A stretch of DNA of 6,568 nt from NCBI GenBank assembly GCA_027356675.1, contig DAHVXO010000346.1:1-6568 (forward strand), written 5' to 3'. The stretch is from Symbiobacteriaceae bacterium (GTDB lineage Bacteria; Bacillota_E; Symbiobacteriia; Symbiobacteriales; Symbiobacteriaceae). This document shows positions 1 through 5,892 of the stretch, piece after piece. The notes under the pieces were generated by a model, which had not been told where the DNA came from, ran no database searches, and saw only the letters and a program-made list of their open reading frames with translations. A program made the translations under genes and the position numbers. Numbering within the stretch: the stretch's first letter is position 1; the number at the start of each line of letters is the position of its first letter.

Positions 1-1777
1 GCACGTGCGGATTGGCCAGTTCCTTGACGTCGCTGGGGTACCAGCCGCTGCTGGAAAGATCGACCCAGACCTGGTAGCGCGAAGTCAGACGGCTGGTGAG
101 ATACGCGAACGGCGTGGCCATCGTCACCGCATCCGCGGACGGTTCATAAGCCTCCAGTGGCTCGGCCGCCACCGTACCCTCCGTGAGCATCTTCACGTAT
201 TCGCTGCCGTATGCCCCGGGGCCGAAGCGCACCATGGCCATGCGGAAGCGATTTGCCGAAACCAGAAGCTGCTGGCAGGTATGAAGCGTTTCTAGCTCCA
301 GATCGCCCACCAGGGGCGCCAGCAGTTCCCCAACGGCCGCCTGGGCGAACTCATCGGTCGCCCACTCGCCCTGGTCGCGGGTGCGCGCCTGAGCCACCCA
401 CGCCCGCAGGTGCGCGTAGGCCTCGGCGCAGGCAAAGCCCACCCGGCGGCGGAGGCCGGTCTCGTCCAGGTCGGGCAGGTCGCCGGCCCGCCAGATCGCA
501 TCGCCCAGCAGAGAGGCCCGCACCGGGTCCAGCCTCAGCAGCAACTGCATGGCATTCGCAAACGAACCAGCGGTGTCCCGGGGAATCTGCCACTGGGGAT
601 GGACCAGGCCCGCCACCGTGATGAGGGCGCGGGCGTAGGGTTCGTCAAGCAGGCGGCGGCTGAGGCTCAAGTTCTGAACCCGCACGCCCCGTGCACCCAA
701 CACCCGTCGCGCTGTGACCTCCAGCGCCTTCTCCACCCGGGGCGCCAGGACCGCGATCTCACCGGGCGGGACACCCCGCCCCACCAGGTCGGCCACAGCC
801 TGCACCACCTGGTCAATCATGTCGCCGCGCAAGTCCGCGGCGAGCCTTTCGGCGACGATGCCGCTGTACCGCCGGGGTGCATCCCCGCCCATTACCCGCC
901 CCCATAAAGCCTCGCCAAACGCAAACATCTCCGGCGAACAGGTGTGAGATCCGTCAAGCGAGACCTGCTCCGCCCCCGGCATGAACCGCTCCCGGGCGCC
1001 GGCCAGGTCGGCGCCCATAAAGGTCCGGTGGCTGCCGTCGGTGCCCAGGGCATAGACCGCCTGCTCCATTTGCGTGGCAACAGCGGCAAGGAAATCCTGC
1101 TCGGCGGGGACCGACTCGTCCAGGTCATCCACCAGCAGGTAGCGATACCGGCCCCGCCAGTGATCGCGGTAGACCGGACTCGCCATCAGCACGCCAGTGA
1201 ACAACTGAAGCGAAAGGCCGTAGTCCAGGAGACCCGCCCGCAGGCAGTGCTCCCGGAAGACCTCCAGCAGGCCCGCCACCTGACCGTAGAGCGGCGCTTT
1301 GTCAACCCGGGCGGACCCCATCAGCCGCCGGGCCATCGCCCCGGCCGAGAGGCCGGCGGCGGCCGAGACCGTACTGAGGTTGCCGGCAATTTGGATCGCC
1401 AGGCGCTGAGGCGTGGCCTTGAGTACAGCGGCAAATTCCGCCGCCACCGGCTCCACAAGCCCACGCATCAGGTGGTTCGCCACCTCGACGTTCAGGAACT
1501 CCGGCCGGATCCATGTCCGCAACGCAGGCACCGTCGCCTGCACCAGTCCCCAATGCAGGTTGAGTTCCCGCTGGATAAACCCGAAGAAGCTGTGCGCCTC
1601 AATCGGTCCGTGGGCCTCCAAGTGCACGTTGTGCCGCCAGAAGGAAGAGTGGGCGGCGCCAGCGGTCAGCACCAGCACCTGGTCCGTGCGGGCACCGCCG
1701 TGCACCCACTCGTGGTAACGCCGCATGAGGGCAGTCGTCTTGCCGGAGCCGGTGGCCCCCAGGATCACGACGGGCAC
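1..1777 (-). CDS. Divergent UvrD/Rep-like superfamily I helicase-family protein (partial, C-terminus off the left edge)
   Basis: The minus strand is open without a stop from GTG at 1777 to the window edge, giving 592 residues of an incomplete protein. The start is set by GAGGAGGTG at 1785-1793, seven bases upstream; no other start lies in frame before the upstream stop. Visible motifs are Walker A GATGSGKTT (residues 7-15), a motif Ib-like AHSFFGFIQ (61-69), a Walker B-like LLVDDLDES (214-222), a motif III-like segment ending GAD (255-257), a motif IV-like LDGSHTCSPEM (274-284), and a possible motif V region from VTMATPFAYL (551-560). This order matches SF1A helicases of the UvrD/AddA/AddB group. 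Several key positions differ: there is no room for a Q motif before Walker A, the Walker B Glu is Asp218, and the motif III Gln, the motif IV Arg and the motif V TxHxxKGxE pattern are not seen. It is probably a DNA repair or recombination protein, perhaps AddB-like. The superfamily is well supported; the exact family and enzymatic activity are not. Confidence 0.8.
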   Translation of the reverse strand, partial: MPVVILGATGSGKTTALMRRYHEWVHGGARTDQVLVLTAGAAHSSFWRHNVHLEAHGPIEAHSFFGFIQRELNLHWGLVQATVPALRTWIRPEFLNVEVANHLMRGLVEPVAAEFAAVLKATPQRLAIQIAGNLSTVSAAAGLSAGAMARRLMGSARVDKAPLYGQVAGLLEVFREHCLRAGLLDYGLSLQLFTGVLMASPVYRDHWRGRYRYLLVDDLDESVPAEQDFLAAVATQMEQAVYALGTDGSHRTFMGADLAGARERFMPGAEQVSLDGSHTCSPEMFAFGEALWGRVMGGDAPRRYSGIVAERLAADLRGDMIDQVVQAVADLVGRGVPPGEIAVLAPRVEKALEVTARRVLGARGVRVQNLSLSRRLLDEPYARALITVAGLVHPQWQIPRDTAGSFANAMQLLLRLDPVRASLLGDAIWRAGDLPDLDETGLRRRVGFACAEAYAHLRAWVAQARTRDQGEWATDEFAQAAVGELLAPLVGDLELETLHTCQQLLVSANRFRMAMVRFGPGAYGSEYVKMLTEGTVAAEPLEAYEPSADAVTMATPFAYLTSRLTSRYQVWVDLSSSGWYPSDVKELANPHV

Positions 1778-1784
1778 CGCGCCC

Positions 1785-1793
1785 CACCTCCTC
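1785..1793 (-). promoter_or_regulatory. Strong ribosome binding site of the SF1 helicase-like gene
   Basis: GAGGAGGTG on the minus strand is essentially a full anti-Shine-Dalgarno match. It sits seven bases before GTG at 1777. This fixes the start of the protein and explains why its Walker A motif begins only seven residues from the N-terminus. Confidence 0.8.
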
Positions 1794-1881
1794 GCCCAGG
1801 TCCATCTGTAAGTAAGTACGTTTGTGGCCGGGTTTTTCCTCTCGCCAGCCGCTCTGAACCGGAAATCGGAATGTATAAATA

Positions 1882-1910
1882 TTGACTACCCTTGGCACCA
1901 GCGCTATAAT
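1882..1910 (+). promoter_or_regulatory. Sigma-A/sigma-70 type promoter of helD
   Basis: The -35 box TTGACT (1882-1887; consensus TTGACA) and a perfect -10 box TATAAT (1905-1910) are separated by exactly 17 bases. Transcription should begin near 1917, leaving a leader of about 50 bases before the GTG at 1969. The promoter overlaps the in-frame TTG (1882) and ATG (1909) codons, which rules them out as translation starts. No comparably good promoter for the divergent minus-strand gene was found by eye. The AT-rich stretch around 1871-1883 could hold a weaker minus-strand -10 box such as TATACA (1872-1877), but no convincing -35 goes with it. Confidence 0.8.
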
Positions 1911-1953
1911 GATTGCCTGCCTCTGCGATGCCACGCCGGTAGTGCCCAGAGAT

Positions 1954-1960
1954 GGAGGTG
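1954..1960 (+). promoter_or_regulatory. Ribosome binding site deciding the helD start
   Basis: GGAGGTG lies eight bases upstream of GTG at 1969 and downstream of the predicted transcription start near 1917. It selects this GTG over upstream in-frame candidates (TTG 1882, ATG 1909, GTG 1942). Confidence 0.8.
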
Positions 1961-1968
1961 TTCCCAAG

Positions 1969-4179
1969 GTGGGGGTTGAATCGCATCCCGCCTATCCGGA
2001 GGAATCCCAGCGGCTCCAGGAGAGCCTGACCGAGGTCCGCCAACAACTGGCCGTCTTACGTGCTGTTGCGCCCCTCAACATCCCCGAACTGATCGACGAA
2101 TCCATGGAAACCTTGCTGGTCGCCGAGATGGCCCTGGAGCGGATTCGCCTCAGCAACATCCGCCGGCTGGATTTGGCCGAGCGGGAGCCCTACTTCGGGC
2201 GCCTGGACTTCCAGGAATGCGGCCATCCGGGGGTCGAGAAGCTATACATCGGTAAGGTTGGCGTTGAGCGCAAGGTGGACATGCAACCCCACGTGATCGA
2301 CTGGCGGGCACCGGTCGCCAGCCTCTTCTACTCCACCGCCACCGGCGGCAGCGACGAAGTGACCTACGAATCGCCTGGGGGTCGGGAGAGCGGCGTCCTC
2401 TGGCTCAAGCGCAACCTGGGCATCAAGCAGGGGCTGCTGCAGCGCATCATCGATAGCAAGGTTAAAGGCGCCCCGGGCGGCTCCGAAACCATTATGGATG
2501 AGTTCCTGGCTTACCGGCTCCAGGAGAGCCGGGACAGCCGCCTGCGGGATATCGTATCCACCATTCAGGGCGAGCAGAACGCCATCATCCGGGCGCCCAT
2601 GGACCGCCCGCTAATCATCCAGGGCGTCGCCGGGTCCGGCAAGACAACGGTGGCCCTACACCGGCTGGCTTACCTGCTTTATACCTTCCGGGAGAGCATC
2701 GCGGCGAGCCGGATCATCATCTTCGCACCGAACAAGATGTTCTTGGACTATATCTCCGACGTGCTCCCCGAACTGGGCGTGGACGGGGTGCTCCAGACCA
2801 CGTTTCAGGACTGGGCGCTCAAGGAGATCAACGAATACGTGAAGATGACGGACCCCAGTGCCCGGCTGGCCCACCTCTTCGCACCCGGCAAGGACTCGGG
2901 TGAAGATGCCGATTCGCCGGGCCGCTTCAAGGGTTCGCTGCTCTTCCGGGCGGTCCTGGACCAGGCTGTCGCCGAGTACGAGCGGCAGTTCGTACCCGAC
3001 GCCAACCTGGAACTCTGGCCCGGGGCGGTCCTGCGGGGGCGAGTAGTAGCCCAGTGGTTCCACGAGAACTACCGCAGCTATCCAGTCATGACCCGCAAGG
3101 AGCGCTGCTTTGCCCGGATCAAGAAGTGGGCGGAAGACGAGTTCAGCCGCTTTCTCGGGACCATGCACGAGGCGGAGCGCCGCAAGGCGATGCACAAGGC
3201 GGTCCAGCGGTACACCAAACTCTGGCCGGCCCACACGACCGTCGCACTGTATCGGGAGATTCTCGGCGGAAAGCCCTTGCGGAACCGGGCGCCAGCCGCG
3301 GTCGGGCACCCGGACATTCCACGCCGGGTCGTACAGGACTCGTTGGAGCTGTTGGGGCGCGATGAGATCGCCACTGAGGACCTGGCCCCGCTGGTCTACC
3401 TCAAGTCCTTGCTCTGGGGCTACAAGGAAGACCGGCAGCTAGACCACGTGGTGATCGACGAGGCCCAGGACTTCAGCCCCTTCCAGGTGGACCTCCTGCG
3501 CAACCTCACCCGGGGCAACTCCTTCACCATCCTGGGCGATCTGTCGCAGGGCATTCACTCCTACCAGGGAGTTCAGCGCTGGGCGGAGTTCATGGAGATC
3601 TTCGAACCGGAACCGTGCGAATATTTCACGCTGGAACTCAGCTATCGCTCGACCTTCGAGATCATGACATTCGCCAACCAGGTCATCAGCCAGGTCGGGG
3701 CCCCCACCACCCTCTCCAAGCCGGTCTTCCGGGCCGGCGCCCGGGTGCGGTTGGGCGCTAAAACGCCCGCCGAGCTGGCCCCGGCGATCGCTGAGGAAGT
3801 CCGAGCGCTCAAGAGCCGCAACCACGCCTCCATTGCCGTGGTCTGCCGGACGGAGGCGGGGTGCGCAGAGCTCCACCGGGCCCTGACCGAGCTTGGGCTG
3901 GCACCTGAACTCGTGACCCCCAGCCAGACCAACTACCGCGGCGGGCTCTCGGTCATGCCAGTCTACCTGACCAAGGGACTCGAGTTCGACGCCGTCATCG
4001 TCGCTGACGCTGATGCCGACGCCTATCGCCTGACCCAACGGGATGCCAAGCTACTCTACGTGGCCTGCACCCGTGCCCTGCACGAGCTGACGGTCTTTCA
4101 CACCGGGGCGCCGTCCCCGTTGCTGCAGATGGACCCCTCCAACTACGAAGTTCACGCCGAACCGGTGCGGACGGCATAA
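1969..4179 (+). CDS. helD: HelD-like RNA polymerase recycling factor (SF1 ATPase)
   Basis: This 736-residue protein is complete and close in length to Bacillus subtilis HelD (774 residues). In characterised members, HelD inserts an N-terminal coiled-coil arm into the RNA polymerase secondary channel and uses ATP to free stalled polymerase from nucleic acid. Here a helical, charged N-terminus (about residues 6-85) is followed by the HelD signature region: PYFGRLDF, then IDWRAPVASLFY, then LKRNLGIKQG. All SF1 motifs are present: a Q-motif-like IQGEQN (199-204), Walker A GVAGSGKTT (219-227), DEAQD (497-501), GDLSQ (523-527), motif IV SYRS with Arg560, motif V TKGLEFD (668-674), and motif VI YVACTRA with Arg702. 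GTG at 1969 is preferred because of its Shine-Dalgarno and the upstream promoter. The gene is monocistronic, with its own promoter and a terminator six bases after the stop. The family call is firm. Involvement in antibiotic tolerance, known for some actinobacterial HelD proteins, cannot be judged here. Confidence 0.92.
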   Translation: MGVESHPAYPEESQRLQESLTEVRQQLAVLRAVAPLNIPELIDESMETLLVAEMALERIRLSNIRRLDLAEREPYFGRLDFQECGHPGVEKLYIGKVGVERKVDMQPHVIDWRAPVASLFYSTATGGSDEVTYESPGGRESGVLWLKRNLGIKQGLLQRIIDSKVKGAPGGSETIMDEFLAYRLQESRDSRLRDIVSTIQGEQNAIIRAPMDRPLIIQGVAGSGKTTVALHRLAYLLYTFRESIAASRIIIFAPNKMFLDYISDVLPELGVDGVLQTTFQDWALKEINEYVKMTDPSARLAHLFAPGKDSGEDADSPGRFKGSLLFRAVLDQAVAEYERQFVPDANLELWPGAVLRGRVVAQWFHENYRSYPVMTRKERCFARIKKWAEDEFSRFLGTMHEAERRKAMHKAVQRYTKLWPAHTTVALYREILGGKPLRNRAPAAVGHPDIPRRVVQDSLELLGRDEIATEDLAPLVYLKSLLWGYKEDRQLDHVVIDEAQDFSPFQVDLLRNLTRGNSFTILGDLSQGIHSYQGVQRWAEFMEIFEPEPCEYFTLELSYRSTFEIMTFANQVISQVGAPTTLSKPVFRAGARVRLGAKTPAELAPAIAEEVRALKSRNHASIAVVCRTEAGCAELHRALTELGLAPELVTPSQTNYRGGLSVMPVYLTKGLEFDAVIVADADADAYRLTQRDAKLLYVACTRALHELTVFHTGAPSPLLQMDPSNYEVHAEPVRTA

Positions 4180-4184
4180 AGTCC

Positions 4185-4224
4185 AAGTGGCCGGAAGCGC
4201 CTCCAAGCGCCTCCGGCCACTTTT
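4185..4224 (+). terminator. Terminator hairpin of helD, possibly bidirectional
   Basis: AAGTGGCCGGA (4185-4195) pairs perfectly with TCCGGCCACTT (4212-4222). After one mismatch, an inner GCGC (4197-4200) pairs with GCGC (4207-4210) around a six-base loop. The right arm runs into TTTT (4221-4224), giving a short U tract for plus-strand transcripts. The hairpin sits between two convergent genes and abuts the deacetylase stop at 4223-4225. It can also fold on the minus strand, but its U tract there is poor, so termination is probably stronger for helD. Confidence 0.8.
4195..4214 (+). repeat. Tandem duplication of a 10-base unit inside the terminator
   Basis: AAGCGCCTCC occurs twice back to back (4195-4204 and 4205-4214). 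The two copies form the inner stem and loop of the terminator hairpin. A slippage duplication seems to have created the four-base GCGC extension of the stem. Confidence 0.75.
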
Positions 4225-5107
4225 AGCGTGGCGACGGTCCGTAGAGCTGATCCAGCCGATCCTTCAGCCAGCCTGCGCTGGCGTGCGGCCCACCAGCATC
4301 GATGCGGTAGATCGTCAACATGTACGGGTCGTTTAGTCTTGAACCATCGATTGAATAGATGTAGCGGTACCCGAGGCTCTTCAGCTCCGCCAGTTCCGCC
4401 GGGGTACTGGCCCCGTTGGGCAGGGCGAAGTGGAGGGCTTCGTCCTTGACCCCGATGGCCCGGAGCCGCTCGGCGGCATGCGCCAGGTCCGCGTGGATGC
4501 GCTGGCGGTACTCGTCGTCGGTCTCCGCCCGACCCTGCGCCTTCAGCCAGGCCCGGCCGGTCAGCCACGGCTCCGGCTGCTTGCCGTCGGGCCCTGTCGG
4601 GACGGTCCCGTGACCATCGTAGGAGTGACCGCCAAAGTCAATCAGCCCTGAGTCCAGCATCTCCTGAGCCTCAGACTGGACCAGGTGGGGGCTCCAGGCG
4701 CCCTTGCCGTCGGTGTCGAAGAAGTTCATGACCGCGAAGATGAGGGCGGGCGCGCCATACTTGCGCAGCAGCGGGAAGCCCAGCGTGTAGTTGCTCTTGT
4801 AACCATCGTCGAAGGTGATGAGGACGGACCGGCCGGGCAGGCTCAGCCGCCGCTCCATATAATCCGCAAACTGGCCCGCCGAAATGAAGCGGTAGCCCTG
4901 GGCCTTGAGCATCTGCAAATGGCTCTCGAACCGCTCTGGGGTGATGACCCCCGGCTCCTCGGGCCGTTCGGAGGGCGGCGCCAGGTGGTGATACATGAGT
5001 ACCGCCACCCGGCTGTTAGGGGGCGGCGGTACCACCGGCCGGGAACAGGCGGCGCCCAGGAATGCAAGCGCGGCAACCAACGCCACCTTCAACCGCAAGC
5101 GATTCAC
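4223..5107 (-). CDS. Polysaccharide deacetylase, putative lipoprotein (NodB-homology domain)
   Basis: The 294-residue protein begins with a positively charged, hydrophobic signal sequence ending LGAAC, with Cys21 as a plausible lipidation site (small residues at -1 and -2, although -3 is Gly). A short Pro-rich linker follows (VVPPPP). The deacetylase domain starts at VAVLMYHHLAPP (34-45), typical of IcaB/PgaB-like and related extracellular enzymes. Motif 1 is TFDDGY (98-103, Asp100 and Asp101) and motif 2 is HSYDGH (161-166, His161 and His166), supplying the metal-binding Asp-His-His set. FALPNG (227-232) matches motif 3. The likely reaction is removal of N-acetyl groups from a cell-wall or surface polysaccharide at the outer face of the membrane; the actual substrate cannot be told. 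GTG at 5107 is the outer start. TTG at 5098 (residue 4) is an alternative with better spacing: AAAGGG lies eight bases before it. It is three bases downstream of the small membrane gene, so the two are probably cotranscribed. Confidence 0.87.
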   Translation of the reverse strand: MNRLRLKVALVAALAFLGAACSRPVVPPPPNSRVAVLMYHHLAPPSERPEEPGVITPERFESHLQMLKAQGYRFISAGQFADYMERRLSLPGRSVLITFDDGYKSNYTLGFPLLRKYGAPALIFAVMNFFDTDGKGAWSPHLVQSEAQEMLDSGLIDFGGHSYDGHGTVPTGPDGKQPEPWLTGRAWLKAQGRAETDDEYRQRIHADLAHAAERLRAIGVKDEALHFALPNGASTPAELAELKSLGYRYIYSIDGSRLNDPYMLTIYRIDAGGPHASAGWLKDRLDQLYGPSPR

Positions 5108-5110
5108 CCT

Positions 5111-5389
5111 TTACTTGAACGCCTTCAAGACGATGTAGATGCCGTAAGCGACCAGCAGAAGCGGAGCGAGTCTGAAGAGAATGGCGACAGACCTCAGGGC
5201 CAGGGCCGGCACCGCCAGGAGGGCGAAAACGGCGGCCAACCCATAGGCCCAGCGGCCTGCCAACCCCGTAACCGCACCGATTGCCAGCGCCGCCGCGATC
5301 AACAGGAACAGGATTCCCATCGAAAACATCATCTTGAAGGTCAGATATGCCCCAAGGATGATGACGACCAACCCGATCGCCTTTTGCAT
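5111..5389 (-). CDS. Small integral membrane protein upstream of the deacetylase
   Basis: From ATG at 5389 this encodes 92 residues, nearly all hydrophobic. About four membrane segments are visible (roughly residues 4-20, 24-42, 49-66 and 73-89), with positive charges in the short loops and a Lys/Phe-Lys tail. A GGGAG-type ribosome site lies about ten bases upstream. An in-frame GTG at 5398 and longer versions to 5416 are possible but have poorer ribosome-site spacing. The C-terminal LAPLLLVAYGIYIVLK faintly recalls the LiaI/LiaF-type membrane segment, which is not enough for a family assignment. It ends three bases before the deacetylase start and very likely forms a two-gene operon with it, so a role in envelope maintenance is an inference from context only. 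Confidence 0.72.
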   Translation of the reverse strand: MQKAIGLVVIILGAYLTFKMMFSMGILFLLIAAALAIGAVTGLAGRWAYGLAAVFALLAVPALALRSVAILFRLAPLLLVAYGIYIVLKAFK

Positions 5390-5439
5390 GGAGCTCACTC
5401 TCCCTCTGCAAACCAAGAAGCGCGCATGCCTGAGAAAGG

Positions 5440-5456
5440 TTCGCCCAGCGGGCGAA
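5440..5456. repeat. Perfect palindrome in the divergent intergenic region
   Basis: TTCGCCC (5440-5446) and GGGCGAA (5450-5456) form a perfect 7-bp inverted repeat with a three-base AGC centre. It lies between the minus-strand membrane/deacetylase pair and the plus-strand 80-residue gene. It could be an operator or a leader hairpin of the minus-strand transcript. No T tract follows on either strand, so it is unlikely to be a terminator. Confidence 0.5.
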
Positions 5457-5489
5457 GATTCCCTCCCACCGTCGGTCCCGCAGGGATTG

Positions 5490-5519
5490 TTGATACGATC
5501 ACGAAAAGGTCAGCATTAA
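5490..5519 (+). promoter_or_regulatory. Weak candidate promoter of the 80-residue membrane protein gene
   Basis: TTGATA (5490-5495) is a good -35 match. The best -10 candidate, CATTAA (5514-5519), is 18 bases downstream and matches only three of six consensus positions. Its location just upstream of the ribosome site at 5532 is sensible, but the -10 is poor. Confidence 0.25.
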
Positions 5520-5545
5520 CCCACGGGGCCCGGAGGCGTATGGGC

Positions 5546-5788
5546 ATGGCTAATTTCCTGAAGGGTGCATTGCTTTCCCTGGTTGTGAACGGGCTGACTG
5601 TGCTGGGGTGGTACTACCTCGGTCACTGGCCAACGTCCATCGCCAATGTGCTGCTCGCCCTGCTGATCCTCGGGATCTATGGGCTCGAAGACAAGTGGGC
5701 CTTCCCCATTGGGTACTGGACGGTCGAGGTGCTCTCCGTCGCCCTTTGGATGACGGGTGTGGGCGCCCTGATCCAGCTGAGTGCGTGA
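5546..5788 (+). CDS. Small hydrophobic membrane protein of unknown function (80 residues)
   Basis: The preferred start is ATG at 5546, nine bases after GGAGG (5532-5536). ATG at 5540, two codons upstream, has only a three-base spacing. The product has three likely membrane helices (about residues 5-25, 32-48 and 56-77), separated by a Trp/Tyr-rich turn (GWYYLGHWPTS) and a charged loop (YGLEDKW). Size and helix pattern loosely recall small Firmicutes membrane proteins such as DUF2512, but I do not recognise it with confidence. It is followed directly by a perfect hairpin and then the ABC permease, and is transcribed away from the deacetylase pair. No function can be assigned from the sequence. 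Confidence 0.75.
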   Translation: MANFLKGALLSLVVNGLTVLGWYYLGHWPTSIANVLLALLILGIYGLEDKWAFPIGYWTVEVLSVALWMTGVGALIQLSA

Positions 5789-5820
5789 GGGTGAAGGTTG
5801 TGCCAAACCAACCTTCACCC
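5789..5820 (+). terminator. Perfect 12-bp hairpin immediately after the 80-residue gene
   Basis: GGGTGAAGGTTG (5789-5800) pairs perfectly with CAACCTTCACCC (5809-5820) around the eight-base loop TGCCAAAC. It begins at the base after the TGA stop. No T tract follows (CGCTGACGAAAG), so it is not a classical intrinsic terminator. It may be a U-tract-less terminator, an mRNA 3' stabiliser, or an element limiting read-through into the permease gene. Confidence 0.6.
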
Positions 5821-5831
5821 CGCTGACGAAA

Positions 5832-5890
5832 GCTGTCGCAGGCCTTACCAGACCGGCCGGGACAGCGCTTGACCCGTGAGGAGTGACAGC
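5832..5890 (+). promoter_or_regulatory. Structured leader upstream of the ABC permease
   Basis: GCTGTC (5832-5837) can pair with GACAGC at 5861-5866, with GGCC/GGCC (5841-5844, 5855-5858) able to form an inner stem, or with a second GACAGC at 5885-5890. The second copy lies between the ribosome site and the CTG codon. The two pairings are mutually exclusive. TTGACC at 5869-5874 resembles a -35 box but has no matching -10 at a suitable distance. No known riboswitch class is recognised. Confidence 0.3.
5878..5883 (+). promoter_or_regulatory. Ribosome binding site of the ABC permease pointing to a CTG start
   Basis: GAGGAG lies within GTGAGGAGTGA and is followed after nine bases by CTG at 5893. 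This is the only strong ribosome site in the leader. The next in-frame ATG (5956) has no comparable site and would remove conserved residues. Confidence 0.6.
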
Positions 5891-5892
5891 GA

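Noticed and set aside
1807..1818. Short GTAA-type repeat (GTAAGTAAGTAC) in the divergent intergenic region
   Set aside because: Fewer than three 4-base units and no known site; too short to support a claim.
944..1885. A long plus-strand open frame of 313 codons, and another at 410-907
   Set aside because: These lie opposite the minus-strand SF1 helicase-like gene, have His/Pro/Arg/Gln-rich composition typical of antisense frames in GC-rich DNA, and show no motifs.
1928..1942. A tiny leader frame (ATG CCA CGC CGG TAG) in the helD leader
   Set aside because: There is no ribosome site and it lies about 11 bases from the predicted transcript start; most likely chance.
1882..1968. Upstream in-frame TTG, ATG and GTG codons as starts for HelD
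   Set aside because: They overlap or precede the promoter -10 box or lack a ribosome site, whereas GTG 1969 has GGAGGTG at eight bases.
2656..3309. Minus-strand open frames inside helD (2656-3309, 3439-4038)
   Set aside because: They are antisense to a protein with every expected HelD motif, and their translations lack any recognisable domain or ribosome site.
4685..5788. A 367-codon plus-strand frame that would fuse sequence opposite the deacetylase to the 80-residue membrane protein
   Set aside because: Its first two thirds are the complement of the deacetylase and small membrane genes and are low-complexity Gln/Arg/Gly-rich. Only the last 80 codons have a ribosome site and membrane-protein character.
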